Source: an uncultured Alcaligenaceae bacterium
GTDB taxonomy: Bacteria; Pseudomonadota; Gammaproteobacteria; Burkholderiales; Burkholderiaceae_B
Assembly (NCBI GenBank): GCA_937995985.1
Contig: CALKIR010000056.1
Span: 13,634 to 77,633, forward strand
Direction: 5' to 3'
DNA length: 64,000 nucleotides
The notes under the pieces are model-generated. The model ran no database searches and was not told the DNA's origin. It worked only from the letters and a program-made list of their open reading frames with translations. The position numbers were made by a program, and so were the translations under genes. How positions within the stretch are numbered: position 1 is the first letter of the stretch; each line of letters starts with the position of its first letter. Shown here piece after piece: positions 17,525-27,585 of the stretch.

Positions 17525-18424
17525 TTACTTTGTTGATGTGTGGGGGACGTTGGGGTCCAATCCGTCCGTTTGAGGGCGTACGGAAATTTCACCCACTGAG
17601 ATAGATTGAGTGTGTTGGCCATCGCGCACTTGGAGTTGACCTTGGGCATTGATCCCAGCAGCAATGCCTTGGGCAGTAATAAGTCCGTCGTTGAGGATAT
17701 GGATGGGCATTCCATATAAATAGTCAACAGTATGAAACTCTGCGCATAATTCGGTAAAACCCTTGTTAGTGATGTGATTGAGTTGTTGTTGCCAGCGATG
17801 GGCAATGACCGCAACCAGATGTTCAGGCGCGTGTTTGGCCGCTTGAGGGACGGTCTGGCATAGTTGGGCCCAGTCTGCAATAGGGCGTTGAAGTTGCTCA
17901 CTGAGAAGGTCTGCTCGCGTGAGATTGATGCCAATCCCGACAACGACCACAAAATGATCGGTGCTCAGTCGTGAGGCACTGGCTCGGGTTACCTCGGTGA
18001 GGATGCCTGCCATTTTGGAATGGCCCCACATCAGATCATTAGGCCATTTTAGACTCAGATGTTCGGCGTGATGGGCGGGGAGCAATCCACGTAAAGCACG
18101 ACAGGCTGCAACACCCATCGCCGGTGAGAGGGTGGGGAGTTGGTGGCTGGGTACAAATACATCAAAGGCACAAGAAAACATGAGTTGAGTGCCTGGGGTA
18201 TTATCCCAGCGTTTGCCTCCCCGTCCCTGACCATGGGTTTGGTAGTGTGCACCAAGTAGCCAAGGGCGCACAATATGACCGCGTGGATCACGTGCTTGAT
18301 CCATTAAATCTGCATTGGTAGAGGTCGTTTGCTGTACCCAGCGTATTTGGGCAAAACGCGGCAAAATACGCTCGAGGCGGGTGATCATATGTTTGGGATC
18401 AGGTAAGGTTAGGGGTATGGACAT
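17525..18424 (-). CDS. birA: Biotin-acetyl-CoA-carboxylase ligase (monofunctional)
   Basis: Attaches biotin to the carboxyl carrier protein. It has 299 residues. The catalytic domain begins almost at once (QTTSTNADLMDQARD), followed by the biotinyl-AMP loop GQGRGGKRW and SLKWPNDLMWG with KMAGILTEV. The C-terminal SH3-like domain is present. There is no N-terminal winged helix, so it cannot act as the biotin-operon repressor as E. coli BirA does. Confidence 0.93.
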   Translation of the reverse strand: MSIPLTLPDPKHMITRLERILPRFAQIRWVQQTTSTNADLMDQARDPRGHIVRPWLLGAHYQTHGQGRGGKRWDNTPGTQLMFSCAFDVFVPSHQLPTLSPAMGVAACRALRGLLPAHHAEHLSLKWPNDLMWGHSKMAGILTEVTRASASRLSTDHFVVVVGIGINLTRADLLSEQLQRPIADWAQLCQTVPQAAKHAPEHLVAVIAHRWQQQLNHITNKGFTELCAEFHTVDYLYGMPIHILNDGLITAQGIAAGINAQGQLQVRDGQHTQSISVGEISVRPQTDGLDPNVPHTSTK

Positions 18425-18511
18425 GGATAAAGAAATTTGCTGTAAGTGTATCTCGACAAGCTGCTAGGCAGTCACTAGAATAAAACTTTGTCTCATGAGT
18501 ATGTAAAAAAC

Positions 18512-19168
18512 ATGCAAAAATTGAAAACTGTACAATTTCAAGGCGAGGCCGGAGTTATCGATTGCGCGTTGGATTGGCCACGCGAGGAGCCGTTAGGGTG
18601 GGCTTTAGTTTTGCACCCCTTGCCCATTGAGGGAGGGACCCGCGATAACAAGGTGGTCACTACGATTAGCCGTGCTTGTGCTGATTTGGGGCTCTTAGCA
18701 GTGCGCCCTAATTTTCGTGGGGTTGGGCTTTCAGAGGGTGAGTTTGATGCTGCCAAAGGGGAAACCCGTGATATGCATGCTTTGGTAGCACAATTTTACG
18801 ATCAATTTCCACAATTTAGGACTCAGCCATGGGCGTTGGCTGGGTTTTCCTTTGGAACTGCTGTAGCAGCTCAATTATATTCTCTTTTAGCCCAAGAGCA
18901 GCAGCGCACTCCCGACGCATTATTATTATCTGGAACTGCAGTGCAGCGTTTTCGTCATTTAGAGGTACAGGTTCCTGCTCATACTTATTTAGTACATGGC
19001 GCAGAGGACGAGGTCGTACCTTTGGCTGAAGCAATGGAATTTGGTCAGGAGCATGGCTTACCCGTGACCGTTATTCCCGATTGCACCCATTTTTTTCATG
19101 GCAAACTCATTCTGTTGCGACAGTTGGTTAGCGATCAGATACAGCTGATGCTGCATCGGCAGTCCTGA
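18512..19168 (+). CDS. Alpha/beta hydrolase (COG2945 type)
   Basis: Predicted small serine hydrolase of 218 residues. Visible are the oxyanion region LHPLPIEGGTRDNKV, RPNFRGVGLSEGEFD, the nucleophile elbow AGFSFGTAVA, the acid HGAEDEVVP and the histidine DCTHFFHG, a complete triad. The frame opens at TTG 18488, but ATG 18512 (MQKLKTVQFQGEAG) matches family length. Substrate unknown. It is divergent from birA and precedes the D-Ala-D-Ala carboxypeptidase gene. Confidence 0.87.
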   Translation: MQKLKTVQFQGEAGVIDCALDWPREEPLGWALVLHPLPIEGGTRDNKVVTTISRACADLGLLAVRPNFRGVGLSEGEFDAAKGETRDMHALVAQFYDQFPQFRTQPWALAGFSFGTAVAAQLYSLLAQEQQRTPDALLLSGTAVQRFRHLEVQVPAHTYLVHGAEDEVVPLAEAMEFGQEHGLPVTVIPDCTHFFHGKLILLRQLVSDQIQLMLHRQS

Positions 19169-19228
19169 GTTGTTAGCCTCGTTATAATTCAAGCTAGGCT
19201 TTTCTTTTTTAAGTAGGCGATTACACCG

Positions 19229-20494
19229 ATGAAACAGCGTGTTGACCATTTTAATAGTGTTCCATCCCGTGCGCGCCGCTGGATGCGTGCCGTATGGGCT
19301 GTGCCCGTGTGTTGGGCAATGATGACTTCTGTGGCGGCAGAGGATACAGTGCCCCCCCAAGGAGCAGAGCAAGCTGTGGCTGCCCAAGCTCATTCAAATA
19401 ATACTCAATTTTTTGTTAGTCAATTGAGTACTGTGCCTGCTCCCACTGTGGGGGCCAAAGCCTGGGCGAGCTATGATGTCAACAGTGGGCAATTTATTTC
19501 TGCTTTTAATCTTGATGCGCCCATTGAGCCTGCTTCTATTACCAAGCTCATGACTGCCTATTTAGTATTTGAGGCCTTAGAGAGCGGGCGTTTGCAGTTG
19601 GATCAAGAGATCCATGTCTCTGAAAATGCGTGGCGTACAGAAGGGTCTCGCATGTTTATTGATCCAAATTCGCGTGTCAAGGTCGATGATTTGCTGCAGG
19701 GCATGATTGTGCAATCAGGCAATGATGCAACAGTTGCTCTGGCTGAGGCTATTGCTGGCAGTGAAGATGCCTTTGTGGCGTTGATGAATGAGGAGGCGGC
19801 CCGACAAGGATTGCATCATACGCATTATCAAAATGCCAGTGGGTTGCCTCATGAGACACATATGACGACGGTGCGGGATATTGCTCTGCAGGCAGCCAAT
19901 TTAGTAGAACGCTTCCCACAGTATCTGCATTATTACAATCAAAAAGAGTATACCTGGAATAATATTCGCCAAGCCAACCGCAATCGCCTGTTATGGTTAG
20001 ATGATACGGTAGATGGCTTAAAAACAGGGCATACCAAATCTGCTGGGTATGGTTTGGTCAGTACAGCTTTGAGGGATGGGCGTCGCATTATCAGTGTGGT
20101 CGTTGGGACCAGTAGCGATGCGGCCCGCACTGAGGATAGTCTCAAAATACTCAATTGGAGTTTCCAGAACTTTGAGGATATTAAGCTCTATGAAGCCGGC
20201 GAGAGCATTGTTGATGCACGCGTCTGGGAGGGCGAAGAGAAATCTGTGGGTTTGGGACTTAATCATCCAGTATGGGTTACTGTGCCCCGTGGGATGGGAG
20301 AGCAGGTCAAGCCTGTTGCTCATTATGCCCAGCCATTAATTGCTCCTGTTGAAAAAGGGGTAGAGGTGGGGACCGTCACCTTTATGCTTGATGATCATGA
20401 GCTTGCCGAGGCGCCATTGACTACTTTGGCTGATGTGTCACAGGCGGGCTTTTTTGGCCGTATTATCGATAAGATACAGCGCATGTTTAATTAG
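19229..20494 (+). CDS. D-alanyl-D-alanine carboxypeptidase (PBP5/6 family)
   Basis: Trims the terminal D-alanine from peptidoglycan pentapeptides. It has 421 residues and an N-terminal export signal ending near VAAEDT (about 38). The three penicillin-binding motifs are present: S103-I-T-K106, S163-G-N165 and K265-T-G267. The C-terminal beta domain ends in an amphipathic GRIIDKIQRMF helix for membrane attachment, as in DacA/DacC. The next gene makes D-amino acids, so the two share D-alanine metabolism. Confidence 0.94.
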   Translation: MKQRVDHFNSVPSRARRWMRAVWAVPVCWAMMTSVAAEDTVPPQGAEQAVAAQAHSNNTQFFVSQLSTVPAPTVGAKAWASYDVNSGQFISAFNLDAPIEPASITKLMTAYLVFEALESGRLQLDQEIHVSENAWRTEGSRMFIDPNSRVKVDDLLQGMIVQSGNDATVALAEAIAGSEDAFVALMNEEAARQGLHHTHYQNASGLPHETHMTTVRDIALQAANLVERFPQYLHYYNQKEYTWNNIRQANRNRLLWLDDTVDGLKTGHTKSAGYGLVSTALRDGRRIISVVVGTSSDAARTEDSLKILNWSFQNFEDIKLYEAGESIVDARVWEGEEKSVGLGLNHPVWVTVPRGMGEQVKPVAHYAQPLIAPVEKGVEVGTVTFMLDDHELAEAPLTTLADVSQAGFFGRIIDKIQRMFN

Positions 20495-20547
20495 ATGTTG
20501 CGTGTATGATTAAAGAATCTCGTGTTTAGACTGATTAAGAGGCAACC

Positions 20548-21426
20548 ATGATCACAGGTATTGATCCTGATAGCATAGTTTATTTAAATGGGGCTTATGT
20601 TCGTTTGGGAGAGGCCCAGATTTCCGTCCTTGATCGCGGCTTTATTTTTGGTGATGGCATCTATGATGTGGTGCCGTGCTATCAGGGCCGGCCATTTCGT
20701 ATGGCGGAGCATTTGGCGCGTTTACAGCGTAACCTAGGGGTAATAGAAATAGATACCGGCTGGAGTACCCAAGACTGGGAGCAGTTGGTGTTGGATATGT
20801 TAGCGCGCTCAGGGCGCGGGGCTGATTGTATTGTGTATATACAGGTAACGCGTGGGCCAGCCAAGCGGGATCATGCTTTTCCTGCGCACAGTGAGCCAAC
20901 AATCTTTTGTATGGTGACTCCTTTTAATCGTCCCACCGAGCAGCAGCGCCGCTCCGGGCTGAGTGTGGTCAGTATTGAGGACAAGCGTTGGCTGATGTGC
21001 CATATTAAATCCACTTCATTATTGGGCAATGTTTTGGCTCGCCAGCAGGCAGTTGCTGCAGGGGTAGATGAGGTGGCGCAGTTTCGTAATGAGTACCTTA
21101 CCGAAGGGGCTTCCTGCAATATTTGGGTGGTACGTGAGGGAGTGTTGTTGGCCCCACCCCGTAATCATCTCATTTTAGAGGGGATTCGTTACGGTTTGAT
21201 GGAGCAGCTAGCGGCACAATGTGGGATTGATTTTGAGGCGCGTCCGATTCATTTCGAAGAGGTGCAGACCGCTGATGAGTTGATGCTTACATCAGCCACC
21301 AAAGAGGTTTTACCCATTGTGCAGTTTAATGCTCAGCCGGTTGGGGCGGGGGTGCCTGGCCCTGTTTATCACAAGCTGCGCGCAGCCTACGATCAAGAAA
21401 TTCTTAATTTGGAAGTATCGATATGA
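20548..21426 (+). CDS. dat: D-amino-acid (D-alanine) aminotransferase
   Basis: PLP-dependent class IV transaminase, 292 residues, that makes or uses D-alanine and D-glutamate. Characteristic are VLDRGFIFGDGIYDVVP near 31-47, MAEHLARL, the PLP lysine in HIKSTSLLGNVLARQ, and YLTEGASCNIW. Fold type IV also includes branched-chain transaminases, but the DRGFIFGDGIYD pattern and linkage to the carboxypeptidase favour the D-amino-acid enzyme. AAGAGG precedes the ATG; the stop overlaps the next gene's ATG by four bases. Confidence 0.9.
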   Translation: MITGIDPDSIVYLNGAYVRLGEAQISVLDRGFIFGDGIYDVVPCYQGRPFRMAEHLARLQRNLGVIEIDTGWSTQDWEQLVLDMLARSGRGADCIVYIQVTRGPAKRDHAFPAHSEPTIFCMVTPFNRPTEQQRRSGLSVVSIEDKRWLMCHIKSTSLLGNVLARQQAVAAGVDEVAQFRNEYLTEGASCNIWVVREGVLLAPPRNHLILEGIRYGLMEQLAAQCGIDFEARPIHFEEVQTADELMLTSATKEVLPIVQFNAQPVGAGVPGPVYHKLRAAYDQEILNLEVSI

Positions 21427-21725
21427 GTATAGATGATTCAAGCGCTGGCTCTGTTGAGCGCACAGAACGGGAGACCGTAATAGAGTTTCCTTGTCGTTTT
21501 CCTATCAAGGTTATGGGGCGTGCGGTACCTGAGTTCACACAAACTATGGCTGAGGTGGTGCGTCCGCATGATCCTCAGTTTGATGCCGAGGAAATTATGG
21601 TGCGCCCAAGTCGTGCCGGCAATTATTTAGGTCTAACCTTGTATATTCACGCTACCTCACAGGAGCAGCTGGATAATATTTATCGAGCCTTGACCGCTCA
21701 TCCTATGGTTTCTTATGTGCTCTGA
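21423..21725 (+). CDS. ybeD: DUF493/YbeD family protein
   Basis: 100-residue ACT-like protein of unknown molecular role that almost always precedes lipB. Signs are FPCRFPIKVMGRAVPEF, VRPSRAGNYLGLTLYI and the end [14 protein letters not shown]. It overlaps dat by four bases and lipB by eleven, so translation of the block is coupled. Confidence 0.92.
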   Translation: MSIDDSSAGSVERTERETVIEFPCRFPIKVMGRAVPEFTQTMAEVVRPHDPQFDAEEIMVRPSRAGNYLGLTLYIHATSQEQLDNIYRALTAHPMVSYVL

Positions 21726-22416
21726 TGACACACAGAAGCATGGTGCCCCATTAGAGGTGCGTTGGCTCTCAGGGCAGCCTGATTATCGGTCTACCTGGGA
21801 GCATATGCGTCAGTACACGGCTGAGCGCAATGCAGACAGCGCCGATCAGCTTTGGCTGCTAGAGCACCCCCCTGTGTACACCTTAGGGCTGGCAGGTAAG
21901 ACCGAACATATTTTAAATCCAGGCGCCATTCCTATAGTTAAGACCGATCGGGGTGGGCAGGTGACCTACCACGGTCCTGGCCAGTTAGTTGCTTATTGTC
22001 TTGTTGATTTGCGACGTTATGGCCTGTATGTAAAGTCTTATGTCGCTTTGTTGGAAAGGGTTATTATCGACACCTTGGGTGATTTTGGGGCACACTATGC
22101 ATGTTTATTGCCTGGAGCTCCAGGAGTGTATGTACCAGCAAAAAACACCACTTTGCAGGGTAGTATTCCTGATGATGAACTGGTTAAAATAGCAGCTCTA
22201 GGGGTAAAAATTAACAAAGGGTGTGCGTATCACGGCATTGCCATCAATGTGGCTATGGACCTAAGCCCCTTTGAGGGCATCAACCCTTGTGGTTATGCCC
22301 ATTTACGTACTATAGATTTAGCGCATTGCGGCATACAGACTACCCCGATAGCGGTTGGTCAGCGGTTGCAACTGCATATGCAGCAGGCGTTTTCAAACCT
22401 ACTCGGCGCAACATAA
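21715..22416 (+). CDS. lipB: Octanoyl-ACP:protein octanoyltransferase
   Basis: Moves octanoyl groups from acyl carrier protein to lipoyl domains. It has 233 residues with [30 protein letters not shown] (catalytic-lysine partner region), and [14 protein letters not shown]. The usual active-site Cys lies in family motif PCG, here [11 protein letters not shown] at 21715 overlaps ybeD. A roughly 20-residue segment rich in polar residues ([19 protein letters not shown]) is inserted between VY and the lysine motif, a little longer than usual. Confidence 0.93.
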   Translation: MCSDDTQKHGAPLEVRWLSGQPDYRSTWEHMRQYTAERNADSADQLWLLEHPPVYTLGLAGKTEHILNPGAIPIVKTDRGGQVTYHGPGQLVAYCLVDLRRYGLYVKSYVALLERVIIDTLGDFGAHYACLLPGAPGVYVPAKNTTLQGSIPDDELVKIAALGVKINKGCAYHGIAINVAMDLSPFEGINPCGYAHLRTIDLAHCGIQTTPIAVGQRLQLHMQQAFSNLLGAT

Positions 22417-22427
22417 AGACTTATACC

Positions 22428-23426
22428 ATGACACAATCTCAGCCCAATCACCGCCCTACTGTTCGTCCTCGGACTGATTATGACCCCTCACGCCATCAGC
22501 GCGCGAAGGATAAGACTTCGCGTATTCCTATCAAGGTAGAGCGTACCACTAATCCACTCAAAAAGCCTGATTGGATTCGGGTCAAGGCTGCGGCTCCTAA
22601 TTCCAAATTTAAAGATATTAAGCGCATTTTGCGTGAGACCAATCTGTTTACTGTGTGTGAAGAAGCGAGCTGTCCTAATATAGGAGAATGCTTTGGAAAG
22701 GGGACGGCGACGTTTATGATTATGGGGGACAAGTGTACGCGTCGTTGTCCGTTTTGTGATGTGGCGCATGGTCGCCCTGATCCTTTAGATCAAGATGAGC
22801 CTGCTAATCTTGCACGTGCCATCGGCAAAATGAAGCTCAGTTATGTGGTCATCACCTCGGTGGATCGAGATGATCTGCGGGATGGGGGAGCTGCTCATTT
22901 TGCTCAGTGTATTAGTGAGGTGCGCGCCCACGCTCCGGGGACTATTATCGAGGTATTGGTGCCTGATTTTCGTGGTCGTTTAGAGCGAGCTTTAGATATT
23001 TTTGAGCACACTCCTCCTGATGTGATGAATCATAACTTAGAAACTGTGCCGCGCTTATATCGCCAGGCTCGCCCGGGGGCGGACTATGAGCATTCATTAA
23101 AATTGCTTTCAGAGTTTAAAAAGCGCTGCCCCGAGGTGCCGACTAAATCAGGACTGATGGTGGGGCTGGGTGAGAGCGATGAGGAAATTATTCAGGTGAT
23201 GCGGGATCTGCGTGCGCATGATGTCGATATGTTGACTATTGGGCAATATTTGCAGCCTACGGAGTATCATTTGCCGGTGCTGCGCTATGTGACGCCTGAT
23301 AATTTTAAGCGCTTAGAGGAAATTGCCTACGAGTTGGGCTTTACTCATGCTGCCGTGGGGGCGATGGTGCGTTCCTCGTATCATGCAGACTTACAAGCCG
23401 AAGAGGCCGGTTTTGTCCGTGCTTAG
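22428..23426 (+). CDS. lipA: Lipoyl synthase
   Basis: Radical-SAM enzyme that inserts sulfur at C6 and C8 of octanoylated proteins. It is 332 residues from ATG 22428, twelve bases after lipB. Both iron-sulfur sites are visible: auxiliary cluster [12 protein letters not shown] (Cys spacing 4 and 5) and the SAM cluster CTRRCPFC. The C-terminal SSYHAD has the serine ligand of the auxiliary cluster. The reading frame is open upstream into lipB but that is not used. A strong terminator follows. Confidence 0.96.
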   Translation: MTQSQPNHRPTVRPRTDYDPSRHQRAKDKTSRIPIKVERTTNPLKKPDWIRVKAAAPNSKFKDIKRILRETNLFTVCEEASCPNIGECFGKGTATFMIMGDKCTRRCPFCDVAHGRPDPLDQDEPANLARAIGKMKLSYVVITSVDRDDLRDGGAAHFAQCISEVRAHAPGTIIEVLVPDFRGRLERALDIFEHTPPDVMNHNLETVPRLYRQARPGADYEHSLKLLSEFKKRCPEVPTKSGLMVGLGESDEEIIQVMRDLRAHDVDMLTIGQYLQPTEYHLPVLRYVTPDNFKRLEEIAYELGFTHAAVGAMVRSSYHADLQAEEAGFVRA

Positions 23427-23438
23427 CCGTTTTGGAGT

Positions 23439-23467
23439 GCGACAGCGCTGTGCGCTGTCGCTTTTTT
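23439..23467 (+). terminator. Intrinsic terminator after lipA
   Basis: GCGACAGCGC and GCGCTGTCGC, a perfect ten-base stem around TGT, then six T. It closes the dacC-type/dat/ybeD/lipB/lipA transcript. Confidence 0.93.
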
Positions 23468-23476
23468 AAGCTCATA

Positions 23477-24265
23477 TTAGAAAAAGAGCTCTTTTAAGGC
23501 AGCGCCGGGATCCTCTGCTCGCATAAAGGCTTCGCCAACTAAAAATGCCCAGACATCATGTGATTGCATGAGTGTTACATCAGCTTTGCTTAAGATGCCG
23601 CTTTCAGTAACCACACAGCGGTCAGCAGGAATTTCGGCCAATAAGTCAATGGTTGTTTGGAGACGCGTTTCAAAAGTGCGCAGATCCCGGTTGTTGATTC
23701 CAATGAGCGGGGTATTGAGTTTGAGTGCCTCGTGTAATTCTTTTTGATCGTGAACCTCTACCAAAACATCCATTCCAAGCTCATTAGCTAACGACTCTAA
23801 TTCAAGCATTTGCTCTGTGCTTAAGGCGGCAGCAATGAGTAAAATGCAGTCAGCACCGATGGCGCGGGCATGAATAATTTGGTAGGGATCGATGATGAAG
23901 TCTTTGCGCAAGACCGGTAAGGCACAGGCAGCACGGGCTTGACGCAAATGGTCGTACGCCCCTTGGAAAAATTGTACATCGGTGAGTACGGACAGGCAGG
24001 TAGCACCTTGGGCAGCGTAGGCAGCAGCTATTTCAGCAGGGTTAAATTGTGCGCGGATGATGCCTTTGGAGGGAGAGGCTTTTTTAATCTCCGCAATCAC
24101 TGCTGGTTTTTTCTTGCGGGCTGTTTCTACAATTGCGTTGGCAAAACCGCGGACATCATTGCGGCTTTGGGCCTCCCGTAATAGATCGGATTCGCTGCGT
24201 AGTTTACGTGCTGCAGCGACTTCCTTTTTTTTAGTTTGTAGGATGGTTTCCAAAATATTGCTCAT
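23477..24265 (-). CDS. trpC: Indole-3-glycerol-phosphate synthase
   Basis: Fourth step of tryptophan synthesis, 262 residues, (beta/alpha)8 barrel. [15 protein letters not shown] holds the catalytic lysine; [23 protein letters not shown] and [10 protein letters not shown] are family motifs. There is no fused TrpF domain. The ATG overlaps the trpD stop by four bases. It is last in trpE-trpG-trpD-trpC. Confidence 0.96.
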   Translation of the reverse strand: MSNILETILQTKKKEVAAARKLRSESDLLREAQSRNDVRGFANAIVETARKKKPAVIAEIKKASPSKGIIRAQFNPAEIAAAYAAQGATCLSVLTDVQFFQGAYDHLRQARAACALPVLRKDFIIDPYQIIHARAIGADCILLIAAALSTEQMLELESLANELGMDVLVEVHDQKELHEALKLNTPLIGINNRDLRTFETRLQTTIDLLAEIPADRCVVTESGILSKADVTLMQSHDVWAFLVGEAFMRAEDPGAALKELFF

Positions 24266-25320
24266 TTTGTTAGCTTCCGTGTTAATGCGCAGAATTCTTC
24301 AAGTTTGGCGCGTGCAGCACCTGTTTTTAGGGTTTCTTGGGCGATTTGGATGCCTTGGTGAATTGTATCTGCACCTTGGCCTGCATAAATAGCCAGCCCT
24401 GCGTTAAAGGCGACGATGTCACGAGCCGTACCGGTCTGGTTATCGAGGGCTTGCTTGATGAGCTCGGCTGATTCTTGGCTTGAGCGCGCTTGAATATTGC
24501 GGTGGGAGCTCATGGCAATGCCATAGTCCTCGGGATGGATCTCGTATTCTCGAACTACGTCATCTTTTAGCTCACCCACCATTGTAGCAGCGCCCGTGGT
24601 TGCTTCATCAAGACCATCTCTGCCATGCACAACCAGTACGTGTTTTGCGCCCAGACGTTGCATGACGCGTACCTGTATGCCTACTAAATCAGGGTGAAAG
24701 ACTCCCATAAGTTGGTTGGCCGCATTGGCTGGGTTGGTGAGTGGGCCCAGAATATTAAAAATAGTGCGTACCCCTAGCTCTTTGCGAATGGCAGCAACAT
24801 TTTTCATGGCACTATGATGTGCCGGGGCATACATAAAGCCAATGTTGGTGGTTTCCACACATTCTGCAACTTGCTCAGGGCTGAGGTCAAGTCGAGCGCC
24901 TAGGGTTTCTAATACATCCGCACTGCCCGAAGAAGAGGAGGCGCTGCGTCCGCCATGTTTGGCTACTTTGACGCCTGCGGCGGCCACTACAAACATGCTT
25001 GCGGTAGAAATATTAAAAGTATTTGAGGCATCGCCGCCAGTGCCACACATATCCAGTAATTGATCAGGGTTGGGAATGGGGACAGTGAGGCAAAACTCGC
25101 GCATTACAGAGGCGGCTGCAGCAATTTCACCAACGGTTTCTTTTTTGACGCGCAGCCCCATAAGCAGCGCTGCAGAGAGTACCGGGCTCAGCTCGCCGCG
25201 CATGAGCATGCGCATTAAATGGAGCATTTCATCATGGAAAATTTCGCGGTGCTCGATGCAGCGAACGAGGGCTTCAGTAGGGGTAATTTCATTGATGCGG
25301 CGGGCTTGAACGGGGCTCAT
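24262..25320 (-). CDS. trpD: Anthranilate phosphoribosyltransferase
   Basis: Second step of the tryptophan pathway; joins anthranilate to PRPP. It has 352 residues. The PRPP loop [16 protein letters not shown] is intact, as are [19 protein letters not shown] and [11 protein letters not shown]. It overlaps trpG and trpC by four bases each, so stoichiometry is translationally coupled. It has no fused glutaminase. Confidence 0.96.
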   Translation of the reverse strand: MSPVQARRINEITPTEALVRCIEHREIFHDEMLHLMRMLMRGELSPVLSAALLMGLRVKKETVGEIAAAASVMREFCLTVPIPNPDQLLDMCGTGGDASNTFNISTASMFVVAAAGVKVAKHGGRSASSSSGSADVLETLGARLDLSPEQVAECVETTNIGFMYAPAHHSAMKNVAAIRKELGVRTIFNILGPLTNPANAANQLMGVFHPDLVGIQVRVMQRLGAKHVLVVHGRDGLDEATTGAATMVGELKDDVVREYEIHPEDYGIAMSSHRNIQARSSQESAELIKQALDNQTGTARDIVAFNAGLAIYAGQGADTIHQGIQIAQETLKTGAARAKLEEFCALTRKLTK

Positions 25321-25892
25321 GCTGTCTCCTGTGTGTGAATAAAGTTGTTCAGTAAGGTGGTGCCGTGCTCGCTAAAAAAGGAGTCCGGGTGGAATTGTAC
25401 GCCGTGAATGGCGAATGTTTGATGACTTAAGGCCATGATGTCACCATTGTGGTCTGTGGCGGTAATCAATAGCTCATCGGGGAGGGTATTTTTATCCACT
25501 ACATAGGAGTGGTAGCGCGTGGCATGAAATGGGGTAGGAAGGGTAGTGAATATGTCTTGTTGTTGATGGTGAACGGGGGCTACTTTACCATGCATAATTT
25601 CTTGGCTGGGTATTATTCGGGCCCCAAAGGCTACTGCAATGGCTAAGTGACCCAAATTAACACCTAAGATCGGGATTGTGCCAGCAAAATGTTGGATGCA
25701 GGCCAGGGAGAGGTCTGCTTGTTTTGGTAGTCCTGGGCCAGAGGCAATGCATAAGTGAGTGGGCTGTAGCGCCTCGATGTCGGCAAGAGTTATTTGGTCA
25801 TTGCGCTGAACAACCACCTCTGTGCCCAGACTTTCAAAGCCTTGTACTAGGTTATAGGTAAATGAGTCGTAATTATCTAGTATGAATAGCAT
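25317..25892 (-). CDS. trpG: Anthranilate synthase glutaminase subunit, active site degraded
   Basis: Homologue of the TrpG/PabA glutaminase that normally feeds ammonia to TrpE; 191 residues, normal length, N-terminus [16 protein letters not shown] as usual. The nucleophile elbow, normally GVCLGHQ, reads GVNLGHL: Cys to Asn at 79 and the glutamine-contact Gln to Leu at 83. The triad His168 remains, but its Glu partner in HPES is Asp170 (HPDSFF). The PGPG oxyanion loop reads SGPGLP. RYHSY is kept. TGT to AAT needs two base changes, so a single sequencing error cannot explain it. Glutamine hydrolysis is therefore unlikely; it may be a structural subunit with TrpE using free ammonia, or an early relic. 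Frame and coupling to trpD are intact. Confidence 0.88.
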   Translation of the reverse strand: MLFILDNYDSFTYNLVQGFESLGTEVVVQRNDQITLADIEALQPTHLCIASGPGLPKQADLSLACIQHFAGTIPILGVNLGHLAIAVAFGARIIPSQEIMHGKVAPVHHQQQDIFTTLPTPFHATRYHSYVVDKNTLPDELLITATDHNGDIMALSHQTFAIHGVQFHPDSFFSEHGTTLLNNFIHTQETA

Positions 25893-25924
25893 AGGTATTC
25901 CTTGTACTGGGTCTTAAGCAGGGG

Positions 25925-27442
25925 TTACATCGGCTCATCAAGGCCAAACTGTACTTGTTCTGCCGCACGGATAATGGCACGTGCTTTGGCTTCGGTTTCT
26001 TGCCATTCTGCTTCTGGGTCCGAGTCGGCAACGATGCCTGCGCCTGCTTGGGCATACAGCATGCCATTTTGTATGACACCAGTGCGAATGGCGATGGCAA
26101 GATCCATATCACCGCTATAGCTCAGATAGCCGACTGCACCGCCGTAGATGCCACGGCGTACTGGTTCGAGTTCATCAATAATTTCCATGGCGCGTACGCG
26201 GGGCGAGCCGGTTAGCGTGCCTGCAGGAAAGCTGGCTTTGAGGACGTCCATATTTGTGATTTCATCGCGAATCTCTCCACTCACATTAGATACAAGGTGT
26301 TGAACATGTGAGTAGCGTTCTATTTCCATAACTTCTGAGACTGTTACAGTACCTGCTTTGGCAATTTGACCAATATCATTGCGGGCCAGATCGATAAGCA
26401 TGAGATGCTCGGCACGCTCTTTGGGATCATTGCGCAGCTCTTCGGCAAGTTGCGCATCTTCAAAGGGAGTTGTGCCACGTTTGCGGGTCCCTGCTAAGGG
26501 GCGAATGGTAGCGCGGCGAATGGCTTGGCCTTCTTGGAGGTGGTGCTCTTGGCGTACTAGGATTTCGGGGGAAGAACCAATGACCTGGAATGAGTCAAAA
26601 TTCCAGAAGTACATATAGGGAGAAGGATTGAGAGAGCGTAAGGAACGATATAACGATAAAGGAGAGTCGCGGAAGGGCTTACGAATGACCTGGCCAATGA
26701 CGACTTGCATGGCCTCGCCATTTTGAATGTACTGCTTGGTTTTTTCTACCGCCTTAAGGAAGTCTTCTTTTGCAAAATCTCTGTGCTCGGTAGTTTCCAT
26801 GCTGGCATAGGCATAAGGAATGACTACGGGAGAACGCAGACGTTCACGAAGATGGCGGAGGCGACGCTGGGCCTTGCTATAGCTTTCCGGTTGATTGGGG
26901 TCAGCGTAGACAATAAGGTAGGTGCGCCCGGCTAGGTTGTCCACAATAACAAGTTCATCTATTTGTAGCAAGAGAATGTCTGGGGTGCCCTCTGAGCCGC
27001 GAGGAAAGGGTTTGTCTGTTGGGCCTAAGCGTGGTTCTATATGGCGAACGGTATCATAGCCAAAGTATCCGGCTAAGCCTCCAGCAAAGCGTGGCATGCC
27101 GGGCAGTAGGGCTACTTTAAAGCGTTGTTGATAGCGTTCTATGAAATCTAACGGGTTGCCTGTATCTGTTTCGATGACCTTGCCTTGGTGGACAACTTCG
27201 GTGTGGTTGCCGGTGGCACGAATTAAGGTTTTGGCAGGCAAGCCAATAAAAGAATAACGACCAAAACGTTCCCCACCCAGTACGGACTCCATCAAGCAGC
27301 TGTTGCGACCGCCTTCGGGACCATTGTGGGCAAGTTTTAGGTAAATAGATAAAGGAGTGTCTAGATCGGCGTAAGTTTCCGCAATAATTGGGATGCGGTT
27401 GTAGCCTTTGGCAGCTAGGGCGTTGAATTCTATTTCTGTCAT
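25925..27442 (-). CDS. trpE: Anthranilate synthase component I
   Basis: Forms anthranilate from chorismate using ammonia. It has 505 residues. The N-terminal feedback site, usually LLES, reads CLMESVLGGERFGRYSFIG and retains the serine that senses tryptophan. The catalytic domain has PLAGTRKRG, LIDLARNDIG, PAGTLTGSPRVRAME and RRGIYGGAVGYL, all intact. It is the first structural gene behind the leader peptide and attenuator. TrpE enzymes can use free ammonia, which matters because the partner TrpG looks inactive. Confidence 0.96.
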   Translation of the reverse strand: MTEIEFNALAAKGYNRIPIIAETYADLDTPLSIYLKLAHNGPEGGRNSCLMESVLGGERFGRYSFIGLPAKTLIRATGNHTEVVHQGKVIETDTGNPLDFIERYQQRFKVALLPGMPRFAGGLAGYFGYDTVRHIEPRLGPTDKPFPRGSEGTPDILLLQIDELVIVDNLAGRTYLIVYADPNQPESYSKAQRRLRHLRERLRSPVVIPYAYASMETTEHRDFAKEDFLKAVEKTKQYIQNGEAMQVVIGQVIRKPFRDSPLSLYRSLRSLNPSPYMYFWNFDSFQVIGSSPEILVRQEHHLQEGQAIRRATIRPLAGTRKRGTTPFEDAQLAEELRNDPKERAEHLMLIDLARNDIGQIAKAGTVTVSEVMEIERYSHVQHLVSNVSGEIRDEITNMDVLKASFPAGTLTGSPRVRAMEIIDELEPVRRGIYGGAVGYLSYSGDMDLAIAIRTGVIQNGMLYAQAGAGIVADSDPEAEWQETEAKARAIIRAAEQVQFGLDEPM

Positions 27443-27527
27443 GCGAAGCCTTTTTTATTGATGCACGGTTTTGGATCGTGCGGGTGGTTTGAGGAGTAGG
27501 TACCGCTTAAAGGCCGAGCATGAACAT

Positions 27528-27558
27528 AAAAAACCCGGCAGCGTAAACGGTACCGGGT
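27528..27558 (-). terminator. trp attenuator (intrinsic terminator)
   Basis: On the minus strand ACCCGG pairs with CCGGGT, extended by further pairs around one C-C mismatch to a UUUA loop, followed by TTTTTT. The same CCGGGT sequence occurs inside trpL (27604-27609), where CCGGGTA can pair with the TACCCGG arm and prevent terminator formation. This gives classic competing structures 2:3 and 3:4. Confidence 0.88.
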
Positions 27559-27585
27559 AGTTGCAAAATTTAAGCGTCAATAAGC

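Noticed and set aside
22287..22427. N-terminal extension of lipA into lipB
   Set aside because: The extension is lipB sequence in another frame; ATG 22428 gives the normal lipoyl synthase N-terminus.
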